64,000 bases of DNA, taken from NCBI GenBank assembly GCA_944321435.1, contig CALULH010000001.1:1-64000 (forward strand), given 5' to 3'. The DNA comes from an uncultured Coriobacteriaceae bacterium (GTDB lineage: Bacteria; Actinomycetota; Coriobacteriia; Coriobacteriales; Coriobacteriaceae). Below, piece after piece: positions 16,834-26,461 of this stretch. Numbering within the stretch: position 1 is the first letter of the stretch; each line of letters starts with the position of its first letter. The translations under genes and the position numbers were made by a program. A model generated the notes under the pieces. It had not been told where the DNA came from and ran no database searches. It saw only the letters and a program-made list of their open reading frames with translations.

Positions 16834-17316
16834 ATGGGCTACCACACCACAAACGCAGCACTCGCCTATGATTACCAGGACGCGGAGGAGCTGCGGCGCG
16901 CAGAGGCGCCGCAGGCCGCCGCGCCGCGCTTCGACGTCTACACGGGCGCCGGCCAGCAGGCCGATCAGCAGACGAGCCCGGCCTTCCTCCACGTGATGAA
17001 GGTCTTCGCGGTCCTGGCCGTCCTCTTCGTCGCGGTGGGCTTGGCCCGCGTGGCGATCTACGGCGCCACCAACGCCTCGCTCAACAACGCCGCCTCCATC
17101 CAGCAGAAGCTCGACGAGGCGGTCGACGAGGGGCAGAACCTCGAGGTCATGACCTCGGTCTACGGTTCGGACGCGCGCATCAGGAGCATCGCCACCGGCA
17201 CCCTCGGCATGGTCGAGCCCGACGAGCGCGTGGTTCTCGACGTGACGCAGGGCGCGTCCTCAACCGACGCCCCGTCGGCCGATACGGGCTCCGCAGACGG
17301 GTCCCAGGCCGAGTAA
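16834..17316 (+). CDS. FtsL-like septum-formation protein
   Basis: The 160-residue protein has a cytoplasmic N-terminus of about 50 residues, one membrane helix (VMKVFAVLAVLFVAVGLARV, about 55-74) and an external segment with heptad character (NAASIQQKLDEAVDEGQNLEV is quoted here only as IQQKLDEAVDEGQNLEV). A conserved-looking RIRSIATGTLGMVEPDE follows. This is the layout of FtsL, a coiled-coil partner of FtsB/DivIC and FtsQ that helps activate FtsWI. The sequence is poorly conserved in this family, so the name rests on position between rsmH and ftsI and on topology. Confidence 0.75.
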   Translation: MGYHTTNAALAYDYQDAEELRRAEAPQAAAPRFDVYTGAGQQADQQTSPAFLHVMKVFAVLAVLFVAVGLARVAIYGATNASLNNAASIQQKLDEAVDEGQNLEVMTSVYGSDARIRSIATGTLGMVEPDERVVLDVTQGASSTDAPSADTGSADGSQAE

Positions 17317-17362
17317 GCACGCACCACCGCCGGTGTTCGCGCTCCGGCACGCAGGAGGCACC

Positions 17363-19189
17363 ATGGACAACTTCGGCCGCGGCCGCAGCAGCCGCGCATC
17401 CGCATACAACCAGCGCAATCGGAACTCTCAGCGGCGCGGGCAGGACGGCCCGCGCCGCTCTTCTCGCCCAAGGGGGCGCGGCGCGTGGCTCCTGCACGTC
17501 GACATGAGCCACGAGCGTCCGTCGCGCTGGGCCGTCATCATGGGCCTGTTCTTGGTGGTGCTCGCCCTCGGCGTGGCGCGGCTCGTCGACTACGACATCG
17601 TGAACGCGGAGACCTACCGCTCCCGCGCGGACGAGTACCGCCTGACCACGCAGGCCCTCTACGCCAAGCGCGGCACCATCTACGACCGCAATGGCAACGT
17701 GCTCGCCATGAGCGTCGAGTGCCAGAACGTCTGCGCCCGCCCGGCGCTCGTCGAGGACAAGGACAAGACGGCTGAGCGGCTCGCGGAGCTGTTGGGCATG
17801 GAGAAGACGGAGGTCTCGCAGCTCCTCAGCTCGGAGAGCCCCTTCGTCTACATCAAGCGCCAAGTCGATCAGGACGTGGCCGACCAGATCGAGGAGCTCG
17901 GGCTTGCGGGGATCGAGCTCGAGCAGGCCATGAAGCGCGTCTACCCGTACGGCAACCTCGCTTCGCAGGTGATCGGCGTGGTCAACACCGAGAACGAGGG
18001 CCTCACCGGCATCGAGCTCCAGTACGACGACGTGCTCACGGGCGAGAACGGCTCGGTGGTGCGCGAGCACGCGCTCGACGGCGGCGCGCTCGCCGGCGGC
18101 GCCTACGAGGAGACCCCGGCGCGCGACGGCACCGACATCGTGCTCACCATAGACGTGAACGTCCAGCAGGCCGCCGAGGAGGCTCTGGCAACGGCGGTCA
18201 AGAGCAGCGAGGCCGAGACCGGCTCGGTCATCGTGGTCGACCCGACGAGCGGGGAGATTCTCGCCGCTTGCTCGAACCCGACCTACGATCCGTCGGACCT
18301 GGCGAACGCGTCGTCGAGCGACATGAACCTGCGTGTCGTCACGGACGCCTACGAGCCCGGCTCGACCTTCAAGGTGCTCACGACGTCCATGGCGCTCGAG
18401 TCGGGCGTCCTCACCGGATCGTCCAAGATCGAGGTGCCCGCGCGGGTCAAGGTGGGAGACGACTACGTAAGCGACGACGACGGCCGCGGCGAGACCATGA
18501 GCATGACCCTGCGCGAGATCCTCAGGCGCTCCTCAAACGCCGGCGCCGCCCTCGTGGGCGAGGCGGTGGGCGCCGACGACTTCGCGGATTACCTGACGGC
18601 CTTCGGCATCGGCTCCTCCACCGGCATCGACTTTCCCGGCGAGGTCACGGGCATGGTGACCGCGCGCGAGGACTACACCGGTGCGAGCGTGGGCGCCATG
18701 TCGTTCGGCCAGGCGATCTCGATCCCGCCTGTTCAGCTTGCGCGCGCCGTGGCCGCCGTGGCCAACGGCGGCGTGGCCAACACCCCGCATTTCCTCATGG
18801 CCAAGGGGGGCGAGAGCGTTGACTGGTCCGACGGCGCCACCGAGATCATGTCCGCGGACACGGCCTCGCAGGTGGCGGACATGATGCAGACCGTGGTCGA
18901 CGAGGGCACGGGCCGCTCCGCCGCCATCGACGGCTACGACGTGGCGGGCAAGACCGGCACCGGCGAGCGCGTCGACCAGGACGGCGGGTACCAGCAGGGC
19001 CTCTACATGAGCTCCTTCATCGGCTTCGCGCCCACCGAGGACGCGCAGGTGCTCGCGTACGTCTGCCTTGACGGCACTCCGTACCACGGCGGCGACTTCG
19101 CGGCCCCCGCCTTCAAGACCATCGCCGAGCAGGCCCTCAAAACCCTGAACGTGGCCCCCACCCGCTCCAGCTCCGCCAGCACGGATTAG
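17363..19189 (+). CDS. ftsI: Division-specific transpeptidase FtsI (penicillin-binding protein 2/3 class B)
   Basis: The 608-residue class B PBP cross-links septal peptidoglycan together with FtsW. After a basic 50-residue cytoplasmic tail comes one membrane helix (WAVIMGLFLVVLALGVARL, about 55-73), a dimerisation domain, and the transpeptidase domain with STFK (Ser334 nucleophile, Lys337), SSN (390-392) and KTG (530-532). It ends about 75 residues after KTG, with no PASTA domain. The ATG at 17363 has GGAGG upstream. An in-frame upstream ATG would add residues with no ribosome site. Confidence 0.93.
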   Translation: MDNFGRGRSSRASAYNQRNRNSQRRGQDGPRRSSRPRGRGAWLLHVDMSHERPSRWAVIMGLFLVVLALGVARLVDYDIVNAETYRSRADEYRLTTQALYAKRGTIYDRNGNVLAMSVECQNVCARPALVEDKDKTAERLAELLGMEKTEVSQLLSSESPFVYIKRQVDQDVADQIEELGLAGIELEQAMKRVYPYGNLASQVIGVVNTENEGLTGIELQYDDVLTGENGSVVREHALDGGALAGGAYEETPARDGTDIVLTIDVNVQQAAEEALATAVKSSEAETGSVIVVDPTSGEILAACSNPTYDPSDLANASSSDMNLRVVTDAYEPGSTFKVLTTSMALESGVLTGSSKIEVPARVKVGDDYVSDDDGRGETMSMTLREILRRSSNAGAALVGEAVGADDFADYLTAFGIGSSTGIDFPGEVTGMVTAREDYTGASVGAMSFGQAISIPPVQLARAVAAVANGGVANTPHFLMAKGGESVDWSDGATEIMSADTASQVADMMQTVVDEGTGRSAAIDGYDVAGKTGTGERVDQDGGYQQGLYMSSFIGFAPTEDAQVLAYVCLDGTPYHGGDFAAPAFKTIAEQALKTLNVAPTRSSSASTD

Positions 19190-19220
19190 CCGGGCGAGAA
19201 GTTCAACACGTTGACTCGAC

Positions 19221-19455
19221 GGGTGGGCGGTCCTCTCCTAACGCCCCCCCCTGCAAGCAAGAATCGCTTATAGGAAAGGACCGCCCGCCTTTGGCGGAAA
19301 ATGCACGCGGCGTCGTTTCAGCCGGGAGGGCCGGGAGGTTCTTGCGCATAAGCGATTCTTGCTTGCAGGGGAGCGTTGCGCAAGAACCTCCCGGCCCCTG
19401 CCCGATGAGCCAGTGTGCCGTTCTTCTCGCGCGAATGTGTGATTCTCCGCCAAAC
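19221..19455. repeat. Intergenic block with two perfect interlocked inverted repeats
   Basis: Arm A1 (19248-19271, CCCCTGCAAGCAAGAATCGC and on) is exactly complementary to A2 (19348-19371) over 24 bases. Arm B1 (19329-19348, GGCCGGGAGGTTCTTGCGCA) is exactly complementary to B2 (19377-19396) over 20 bases. The order A1-B1-A2-B2 means the two stems interlock like a pseudoknot or compete. A third stem, GGGCGGTCCT (19225-19234) with AGGACCGCCC (19277-19286), and small GGCGG hairpins add to this. No coding frame is credible. Confidence 0.8.
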
Positions 19456-19479
19456 CGGCGAAGTGGGAACGGGGCGCGC

Positions 19480-19485
19480 TAGAAT
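19480..19485 (+). promoter_or_regulatory. Candidate -10 box upstream of murF
   Basis: TAGAAT lies 77 bases before the murF ATG, just after the inverted-repeat block. The same hexamer precedes rnpB at the right distance. No clear -35 is visible. It suggests murF and the genes after it can be transcribed separately from ftsI. Confidence 0.4.
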
Positions 19486-19562
19486 ACAGTCATCTGTGTG
19501 ACAACCGCCGGGGCGGCCCGCAGGGGTCGGCCCCGCCCAGCGCCTGACATAAAGGAGAGGGC

Positions 19563-21002
19563 ATGATAGAGATTGCGGTCAAGTACCTCGAGGCGGTGAC
19601 CGGCGCGCGGCCCATCACCGGCAACGCCGACCGAGTCTGCCGCGGCGTGGTCATAGACTCCCGCGCCGTCACCGAGGACTGCATATTCGTGGCGTTCCCG
19701 GGCGAGAAGGTCAACGGCAACGCGTTTGCCCCGCAGGCTGTGGTGGCCGGGGCCGCCTGCGTCGTGCTGACCGAGCAGCCCGCCCGCGAGCTGGTCAAGC
19801 TCGCTGACGAGCACGAGTGCGCGCTCTTCACCACCGACGACCCCACCGTTTTCTTGCAGCGCCTGGCGCAGGGCTATCGCGCGCGCCTGCACGTGACCGT
19901 GGTGGGCGTCACCGGCTCGGTGGGCAAGACCACCACCAAGGAGCTCCTGCGCGACCTCCTGTCCACGCGCTACCGCGTGCACGCCACCGAGGGCAACCAC
20001 AACAACGAGATCGGCCTGCCGCTCACCATCCTGGCGGCCCCCTCCGACACCCAGGTCATGGTACTCGAGATGGGCATGGACGCCCCGGGGCAGATCTCCG
20101 CGCTGACGCGCGTGGCTCAGCCCACGTACGGCATCATCACCAAGATCGGGACCTCGCACATCGGCCGCCTGGGCTCGCGCGAGAACATCGCCCGCGCCAA
20201 GGCCGAGATGCTCGAGGGCATGCCCCCGAGCGCGGAGAACTTCGAAGGGCACCACTCCCGGCTCTTCCTCTCGGGCGAGGACGACTTCACGCCCTTCATC
20301 ATCGATACCTTCGCCAAGCCGCGCGGCATCACCTGCGTGCTCTGCGGCCTGTCGGGCGACGACGACGTGTCGGCGCGCGACGTGGAACTGGATGCCGAGA
20401 GCCGCGCGAGCTTCACGCTCGAGCTGCAGGACGCCACGACCGAGCGCGTGACGCTCGGCATCACGGGGGCCCAGGCGGTGCCGGACGCGCTTCTGGCCTG
20501 CGCCTGCGCCCGCGAGATGGGTATCCCCGTCTACGAGATCAAGCAGGCGCTCGCCTCCGCGCGCCAGGCGCATATGCGCCAAGAGCAGCGCATCACGCCC
20601 GCCGGCACCCGCATCATCGACGACTCCTACAACGCGAGCCCCGACTCCATGGCCGCGGCGCTCGACCTGCTCTGCAGCCTGCCGTGCGACGGCTCGCGCA
20701 TCGCCGTGCTCGGTGAGATCGGCGAGCTGGGGGACGAGGGGCCGCGGCTGCACGCGCTCGTGGGCGCCTACGCGGCGGCCAAGAAGCCCGATCTCCTGGT
20801 CTGCGTGGGCGATAAGAACGCCCAGTGCATGGCCGACGCCGCCCTCACCATGGGCATGCCCGCCGCCGCGGTGCGCGTCATGCCGGACGCCGACCGCGCG
20901 CTGCGCCGCCTGAAGGACGCTCTCGGCCCGCGCGACCTGGTGCTCGTGAAGGCATCGCGCTTCGTCGGCCTCGACCGCTTCGTGGAAGGAGCGTGCGCCT
21001 AA
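19563..21002 (+). CDS. murF: UDP-MurNAc-tripeptide:D-Ala-D-Ala ligase
   Basis: The 479-residue Mur ligase adds D-Ala-D-Ala to the UDP-MurNAc tripeptide in the cytoplasm. It has the N-terminal UDP-binding domain (VIDSRAVTEDCIFVAFPGEKVNG, here VIDSRAVTEDCIFVAF at about 32-47), the ATP loop VGVTGSVGKTTTKELL (about 112-127), EGNHNNEIGLP (about 142-152), and the C-terminal IDDSYNASPDSMAAAL. The ATG has AAGGAGAGG upstream. Its stop codon overlaps the mraY start (TAATG). It follows ftsI with no murE between. Confidence 0.94.
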   Translation: MIEIAVKYLEAVTGARPITGNADRVCRGVVIDSRAVTEDCIFVAFPGEKVNGNAFAPQAVVAGAACVVLTEQPARELVKLADEHECALFTTDDPTVFLQRLAQGYRARLHVTVVGVTGSVGKTTTKELLRDLLSTRYRVHATEGNHNNEIGLPLTILAAPSDTQVMVLEMGMDAPGQISALTRVAQPTYGIITKIGTSHIGRLGSRENIARAKAEMLEGMPPSAENFEGHHSRLFLSGEDDFTPFIIDTFAKPRGITCVLCGLSGDDDVSARDVELDAESRASFTLELQDATTERVTLGITGAQAVPDALLACACAREMGIPVYEIKQALASARQAHMRQEQRITPAGTRIIDDSYNASPDSMAAALDLLCSLPCDGSRIAVLGEIGELGDEGPRLHALVGAYAAAKKPDLLVCVGDKNAQCMADAALTMGMPAAAVRVMPDADRALRRLKDALGPRDLVLVKASRFVGLDRFVEGACA

Positions 21003-22039
21003 TGCTCGGCAATCCCGCATACCCCACCTACCAGGTGTTCCTGGCAGCGGGCATCGCTGCCCTCGTCTCGCTTCTGCTCATGCCGCTCTGGATCAAGCTC
21101 ATGAAGGTCGAGCATTTCGGCCAGCAAGTGCGCGCCGACGGTCCGCAGCGCCACCTGGTCAAGCAGGGCACGCCCACCATGGGCGGCGCCGTCATCCTGG
21201 TGGCCATCGTCATCGCCTGCGCGCTTATCGCCCGCGTGACGCCCGAGATCATCCTGGCCATCGGCGTGACGCTCGCCACGGGACTTCTCGGCCTTATCGA
21301 CGACCTCACCTCCGTCACCCACGGCAGGTCGCTGGGGCTGACGCCCCACGCCAAGATGATCGGCCTCACGCTCATCTGCGTCGCGTTCTGCCTGTGCGCG
21401 GTGAACCTGTGCGGCGTGGCGCCCGAGGTGCGCTTCCCGGGCGGCTTCTCCATCGACCTGGGCGTGCTCTCCACCACGCTTGTCATCGACTCGGCGGGCA
21501 ACATGGTGACCATTCCATGGCTTTACCTCGTCTTCGTGTTCCTGCTGCTCGCGGGCATGTCCAACGCTGTGAACCTCACCGACGGCCTCGACGGCCTGGC
21601 GGGCGGCACCTCGATGATGTCCATGCTGGTGATGGCGGCCGTCGCCTTCCTCACGCACGACGCCAACCTCGCCATCTTCTGTGCGGCCTGCGCGGGCGCC
21701 TGCGTCGGCTTCCTGTGGCACAACTGCTACCCGGCGAGCATCTTCATGGGCGACACCGGGTCTCTCGCGCTCGGTGCCGCCTTTGCGGGCGTCGCCATCC
21801 TCACCAACACCGAGGTCATCTCGCTGGTGGTGGGCGGCCTGTTCATCGTCGAGGCCCTTTCGGTCATGATCCAGGTCGTGAGCTTCAAGAGCACCGGCAA
21901 GCGCGTGTTCCTCATGGCCCCCATCCACCATCATTTCGAGAAGAAGGGCTGGGCGGAGACCAAGGTGGTCATCCGCTTCTGGATCGTGGCAGCCGCCTTC
22001 GGCGCGCTCGGTCTGGCCCTGTATTTCCAGCTCGGCTAG
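21002..22039 (+). CDS. mraY: Phospho-N-acetylmuramoyl-pentapeptide transferase
   Basis: The 345-residue, roughly ten-helix membrane enzyme transfers phospho-MurNAc-pentapeptide to undecaprenyl phosphate, making lipid I. It shows QQVRADGPQRHLVKQGTPTM (about 41-60), the Asp-rich GLLGLIDDLTSV (about 95-106), NAVNLTDGLDGLAGG (about 188-202) and the cytoplasmic loop APIHHHFEKKGW. The ATG at 21002 overlaps the murF stop, and GGAG lies 12 bases upstream. Reading further upstream would only enter murF. Confidence 0.95.
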   Translation: MLGNPAYPTYQVFLAAGIAALVSLLLMPLWIKLMKVEHFGQQVRADGPQRHLVKQGTPTMGGAVILVAIVIACALIARVTPEIILAIGVTLATGLLGLIDDLTSVTHGRSLGLTPHAKMIGLTLICVAFCLCAVNLCGVAPEVRFPGGFSIDLGVLSTTLVIDSAGNMVTIPWLYLVFVFLLLAGMSNAVNLTDGLDGLAGGTSMMSMLVMAAVAFLTHDANLAIFCAACAGACVGFLWHNCYPASIFMGDTGSLALGAAFAGVAILTNTEVISLVVGGLFIVEALSVMIQVVSFKSTGKRVFLMAPIHHHFEKKGWAETKVVIRFWIVAAAFGALGLALYFQLG

Positions 22040-22051
22040 GGTAGGTTAACC

Positions 22052-23479
22052 ATGGCGCTTCCTGATACGTTCTCGCTTCTCGTGCTCGGCCAGGGCAAGA
22101 CCGGGCTCGAGGTTGTCCGCTGGGCGCTCGACCACGCGGAGCAGGGCTCCTGCCCGCGCGTCTCCTCCGTCACCGTTTACGGCGGCGGCAGCTCCGCGCC
22201 AAACGACGAGACCGACGAGCTCGCCGCGCGCGGCGTGCGCTTCGCCTTCGGGACCGAGGAGGTCGAGGGCTCCTACGACGTCTGCGTGGCGAGCCCCGGC
22301 ATCTCCGAGTTCTCCGATTTCTTCGCGTCGGCCCGATCCGCTTCCGGCCAGATCTTCGGCGAGCCCGAGCTGGCGTGGCGCGTGAGCCCGGAGCGCTGGG
22401 TCGCGGTGACCGGCACCAACGGCAAGACCACCACCACCGCCCTCACGCGGCACCTGCTGGCGGCGTCCGGCATGGCGGCCGAGGCGGTGGGCAACATTGG
22501 CACCTGCGCCATCTCCCGCGTGGACGGCCGCACCCCCGGCTCGTGGTTCGTGGCCGAGCTCTCCAGCTACCAGCTGGCCACGACCGAGGAGCTTCACCCG
22601 CGCGCGGGCGTTCTTCTGAACATCACGCCCGACCACCTGGCCTGGCATCGGACGCACGAGAACTACGCCGCCGCCAAGATGCGGCTCTTCCGCAACATGG
22701 GTCCCGACGACCTGGCCGTCATAGACATGGACGACCCGGGCGCGGCGGCGCGTGCCGACGAGGTGCGCGCCCGCGGCGTGCGCGTCTGCGAGCTGGCGCG
22801 CGCGGATACCGGAGCCCCCGACGCCGCGTTCCTCTCGGAGGAGGGGGTGCTCTCGGTGCGGCTCGGCGGAAGCCTCGTCGAGCTGGCGCCCATGGCCGAT
22901 CTCCACATCAAAGGCGAGCACAACGCGGCCAACGCGCTGGCAGCCGCCGCGGTCGCCCTCTTCGCGGGCGCCGACGCCGTCTCCGTGCGCCAGGGGCTGG
23001 TGAGCTTCTCGCCGCTCGAGCACCGCATCGAGCCGGTAGCCGAGATCGATGGCGTCGCCTACGTGAACGACTCCAAGGCCACCAACACCGACGCCGTGCT
23101 GAAGGCGCTCACCGCCTTCCCTGACGGGCGCGTGGTGCTGATGCTGGGCGGCTCGGACAAGGGCACGCCGCTCGAGGAGTTCTCGCGCACGGTGGCCCGC
23201 CAGGTGCGCGGCGTGGTGTGCTTCGGTGCCGCGGGGCCGCGCTTCCTCGCCGCTTTCTCGGAGACCGAGGGAGCCTCGGAGATCGACCTCGCCGCGGCGG
23301 ACCACCTGGCGGACGCGCTCGACGTGGCGCGCTCCATCGCCCACGCGGGCGACACGGTGCTGCTCTCCCCGGCGTGCGCCTCGTTCGACGAGTTCAGCGG
23401 CTTCGAGGAGCGCGGCACGCGTTTCAAGGAGCTGGTCCTGGGCCTGGCCGCCCAGCCCTCCGCGGACCCCGCCCGCTAG
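22052..23479 (+). CDS. murD: UDP-N-acetylmuramoyl-L-alanine:D-glutamate ligase
   Basis: The 475-residue protein adds D-Glu to UDP-MurNAc-L-Ala. It has the N-terminal Rossmann domain (LLVLGQGKTGLEVVR, about 9-23), the ATP loop VTGTNGKTTTTALTRHLL (about 116-133), VAELSSYQL (about 168-176), NITPDHLAWH (about 190-199), HNAANALAA, and NDSKATNTDAV (about 338-348). Start ATG 12 bases after mraY, probably in the same operon. Confidence 0.95.
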   Translation: MALPDTFSLLVLGQGKTGLEVVRWALDHAEQGSCPRVSSVTVYGGGSSAPNDETDELAARGVRFAFGTEEVEGSYDVCVASPGISEFSDFFASARSASGQIFGEPELAWRVSPERWVAVTGTNGKTTTTALTRHLLAASGMAAEAVGNIGTCAISRVDGRTPGSWFVAELSSYQLATTEELHPRAGVLLNITPDHLAWHRTHENYAAAKMRLFRNMGPDDLAVIDMDDPGAAARADEVRARGVRVCELARADTGAPDAAFLSEEGVLSVRLGGSLVELAPMADLHIKGEHNAANALAAAAVALFAGADAVSVRQGLVSFSPLEHRIEPVAEIDGVAYVNDSKATNTDAVLKALTAFPDGRVVLMLGGSDKGTPLEEFSRTVARQVRGVVCFGAAGPRFLAAFSETEGASEIDLAAADHLADALDVARSIAHAGDTVLLSPACASFDEFSGFEERGTRFKELVLGLAAQPSADPAR

Positions 23480-23545
23480 CGCTTGCGCCCGCCCCGCGGG
23501 CGTCCCATAAACGTCACTTCAATCGCAGCACAAAAGGACTCAAGC

Positions 23546-25138
23546 GTGGCTCATACTCTTTCGCACAACCCCTCTCCGGACGCGACGCCCCGGCGCGCCC
23601 GCGCGCAGGCGGACGCCTCGCGCACGGAGCGCCTCATCGCCGGGGTGCCGGCGCGCATCATGCGTCCGCGGCTGGTCTTCATCGCCTGCCTGGTCGCCCT
23701 CGTGGGCTTCGGCGTGCTCATGGTCTACTCCGCCTCGGCCATCGAGGCCCTGGCGGATCCCGAGATCCAGGATGCCACCCACTACTTCACGCGCCAGCTC
23801 ATCTTCGCCGCGGTGGGGGCCATCGCCTGCGTTGCGCTGACGTACTGGCCCCTCTCGTTCTGGCGCAGCGACAAGGTCTGGGCGTTCTGGGGAGTGGTCG
23901 TGCTGCTGCTGGCGCTCACGCTCGCGATCGGGCGCAACGTCAACGGCGCCACCCGTTGGATCCAGATCCCGTTGATGGGGCAGCTGCAGCCGTCGGAGTT
24001 CGCCAAGGCCACCATCGTGCTCACGGCGGCCAAGATCTTCTCGGACTACTACGAGGGCCGCACCATCGACACGCCGGCCTTTCTCGGCCTTCTGGCCGTC
24101 TGCGTGGGCGTCCCCATCGCCCTCATCATGCTCGAGCCCGACATGGGCTCGTCGGTCATCATCGTGACCACCATCGTCTTCCTCTGCTACCTCTCGGGCT
24201 TCTCGTACCGCCTGCTCATCGGCGGCCTCGTTATCCTGGGAGCCCTGTTCGTGATCTTCGTGGCCATCGAGCCCTACCGCCTCGCGCGCTTCATGGCCGA
24301 CCCGTGGGAGGACCTCTACGACACGGGCTACCAGGCCACGCGCGCCATCATGGCGTTCGCCTCGGGCGGCCTTTTCGGTCGCGGGATCGGCAACTCCACC
24401 ATGAAGTACTCCTACCTTCCCGAGGCCCATAACGACTACATCCTCGCGGTTATCGGCGAGGAGGTCGGCTTCGCAGGCGTGCTCGCGCTCTTCGCGGCCT
24501 TCTCGCTTCTGTGCTACGCCGGCCTCAAGATCGCGCGACAGGCGCCCAGCCTGCAGGGGCGGCTCATCGCCGCGGGTTGCACCATCATCTTCATGGTGCA
24601 GTTCCTCATCAACGCGCTCGGCGTCATCGGCGTCATCCCCATGACGGGCAAGCCCATGCCCTTCATCAGCTACGGCGGGTCCTCCATGATCTCGTGCCTC
24701 ATCCTCGCGGGGCTGGTGCTGCGCGTCTCCGTCGAGAGCAACGTGCGCACGGTCCACGACGAGCTGCGCGACCGGTTCGAGGTCATCGACGAGAGCACCG
24801 CCGGCGTCGCCGTCGCGCGCTCGGAGCGCCGCGCGGGGGCCTTCACGGTCTACGAGGGCGGGAAGGGCGCCAGTCGGGGGCAGGCCGGCCAGAGGCCCCG
24901 CGCCTCGTCCCCCTCGGCCCGACGGGACGCTGCCGCGGGCGCCGGGCGTCCGCATGCCCGGCAAAACGACGGGCGCGCCGACGAGGGGAGCGGGCGCGGC
25001 CGGCGCGATGCGCGCACGCGCCGAGGAAGCGGCCCGGGCGGTTACGGTCGCGTTGACCTGGGCTCCGATCCGGCGGACCGGCTGCGCCGCGACGGCCTGC
25101 ACGTAAGGCTCAACCGCGGGTACCGGCCGCGGGACTGA
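23546..25138 (+). CDS. ftsW: Septal peptidoglycan polymerase FtsW
   Basis: The 530-residue SEDS glycosyltransferase polymerises lipid II at the septum with FtsI. It has about ten membrane helices from residue 40 to 400, NGATRWIQIP with LQPSEFAKATIVL (about 130-160), and the family signature PMTGKPMPFISYGGSSM (about 364-380). The GTG start at 23546 is preceded by AAAAGGA; frame also opens at 23483 without a site. A Arg/Gly-rich, probably disordered cytoplasmic tail of about 120 residues follows the last helix, longer than in well-known FtsW proteins. Confidence 0.94.
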   Translation: MAHTLSHNPSPDATPRRARAQADASRTERLIAGVPARIMRPRLVFIACLVALVGFGVLMVYSASAIEALADPEIQDATHYFTRQLIFAAVGAIACVALTYWPLSFWRSDKVWAFWGVVVLLLALTLAIGRNVNGATRWIQIPLMGQLQPSEFAKATIVLTAAKIFSDYYEGRTIDTPAFLGLLAVCVGVPIALIMLEPDMGSSVIIVTTIVFLCYLSGFSYRLLIGGLVILGALFVIFVAIEPYRLARFMADPWEDLYDTGYQATRAIMAFASGGLFGRGIGNSTMKYSYLPEAHNDYILAVIGEEVGFAGVLALFAAFSLLCYAGLKIARQAPSLQGRLIAAGCTIIFMVQFLINALGVIGVIPMTGKPMPFISYGGSSMISCLILAGLVLRVSVESNVRTVHDELRDRFEVIDESTAGVAVARSERRAGAFTVYEGGKGASRGQAGQRPRASSPSARRDAAAGAGRPHARQNDGRADEGSGRGRRDARTRRGSGPGGYGRVDLGSDPADRLRRDGLHVRLNRGYRPRD

Positions 25139-25175
25139 CACGGCCCTGTGCAGGCGGCGCGCGCCGCTTTCGCGG

Positions 25176-25181
25176 TAGGAT
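25176..25181 (+). promoter_or_regulatory. Candidate -10 box upstream of murG
   Basis: TAGGAT lies 58 bases before the chosen murG start, in a 100-base gap that is unusual inside this otherwise tight cluster. No convincing -35. Confidence 0.3.
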
Positions 25182-25239
25182 AGGGTAAACGGCAAAACGC
25201 GGCGCGCACGGTGGCGCGCCGATGGCGAAAGGGGAGGCT

Positions 25240-26367
25240 ATGGCGCGACCGCGCAAGGTGGCGATAGCCGCAGGGGGGACCGCCGGTCATGTGAACCCGG
25301 CGCTGGCACTCGCGCAGGAGCTGCGCGACCGCGGCGACGAGGTGCGCTTCTTCGGCGAGACGCGCCGGCTGGAGGGGCGGCTGGTGCCCGAGGCCGGCTT
25401 CGACTTCTTTCCCGTCGAGGTGACCGGCTTCGACCGGTCGCGGCCGTGGACGCTCGTGACCGCGCTTGCGCACCTGCGCCACGAGCAGCGGCGTCTGGCG
25501 CGCTACTTCTCCGAGAACCCCGACGCGCGCCCCGACGTGGCCGTGGGCTTCGGCGCCTACGTCGAGCTGCCGCTCGTGCGCGCCGCCGCCCGCCTGGGCG
25601 TTCCCGTGGCCCTGCACGAGCAGAACTCGGTGCCCGGCCTCGCCAACAAGCAGTCGGCGCGCATCGCCGCGCTCATCGCCATCGCGCAGCCCAGCGTGGA
25701 GGCCGTCTTCGCCTCCCGCAAGGGGGCGGGCACGCGCATCGTCATGACGGGCAACCCGGTTCGCCGCTCGGTGCTCGAGGGGGACCGCGCCCGCGGCCGC
25801 GCCAAGCTCGGGATCCCCTCCGACGCAACGGTCCTGCTGGTGTTCGGCGGCTCGCTGGGGGCAAAGCACATAAACGAGGCCATGGCGCGGTTGGCGCCGG
25901 CGCTTCTCGCCCACGAGGGCGTCTACGTGGTGCACGCCACCGGCGAGGATGGCTACGAGGCGACGCGCGCCGCGCTCAACCTGGCCGACGAGGTCTCCGA
26001 GCGCTACCGGGTCTTCCCCTACATCAAGGACATGGGGGACACGTTGGCGGCAGCCGACTTGGTGGTCTCGCGATCGGGGGCCAGCTCGGTTGCGGAGATC
26101 GCGGCCCTCGCCGTGCCCTCCATCCTGGTTCCCTACCCGTTGGCCACCGAGGATCACCAGACCACCAACGCGCGCTTCCTCACCGACGCCGGCGCCGCCA
26201 TCCTCGTGCCCGACGACGAGCTGGACGCCCCGCGCTTCGCGCAGGAGCTCGAGCGGCTCCTCACCGATGCCTCCGCGCGCGACCGCATGGCGGCCTGCGC
26301 CCGCGGCTTGGGCCAGGACCGCGCCGCCGCGCGACTGGCCGATGAAGTTGAGGGCTTGTGCGCATAG
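25240..26367 (+). CDS. murG: UDP-GlcNAc:lipid I GlcNAc transferase
   Basis: The 375-residue GT28 enzyme turns lipid I into lipid II on the inner membrane face. It shows AAGGTAGHVNPALALAQEL (about 10-28), HEQNSVPGLANK (about 124-135), VFGGSLGAKHINEA (about 201-214) and the donor-binding SRSGASSVAEIAAL plus PYPLATEDHQTTNA. Two in-frame ATGs exist; 25240 is preferred because AAAGGGGAGG ends 2 bases before it and because conserved sequence starts right after. The alternative at 25222 adds six residues. Confidence 0.93.
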   Translation: MARPRKVAIAAGGTAGHVNPALALAQELRDRGDEVRFFGETRRLEGRLVPEAGFDFFPVEVTGFDRSRPWTLVTALAHLRHEQRRLARYFSENPDARPDVAVGFGAYVELPLVRAAARLGVPVALHEQNSVPGLANKQSARIAALIAIAQPSVEAVFASRKGAGTRIVMTGNPVRRSVLEGDRARGRAKLGIPSDATVLLVFGGSLGAKHINEAMARLAPALLAHEGVYVVHATGEDGYEATRAALNLADEVSERYRVFPYIKDMGDTLAAADLVVSRSGASSVAEIAALAVPSILVPYPLATEDHQTTNARFLTDAGAAILVPDDELDAPRFAQELERLLTDASARDRMAACARGLGQDRAAARLADEVEGLCA

Positions 26368-26461
26368 CCCACAAGCGGCTCTTTTTGCGCTACAGTAAAA
26401 GGGTTGGTTCGATTCTTGACAATCGAGGGGCCAGGCCCCTCCTACACAGGGGAGCATCCTT

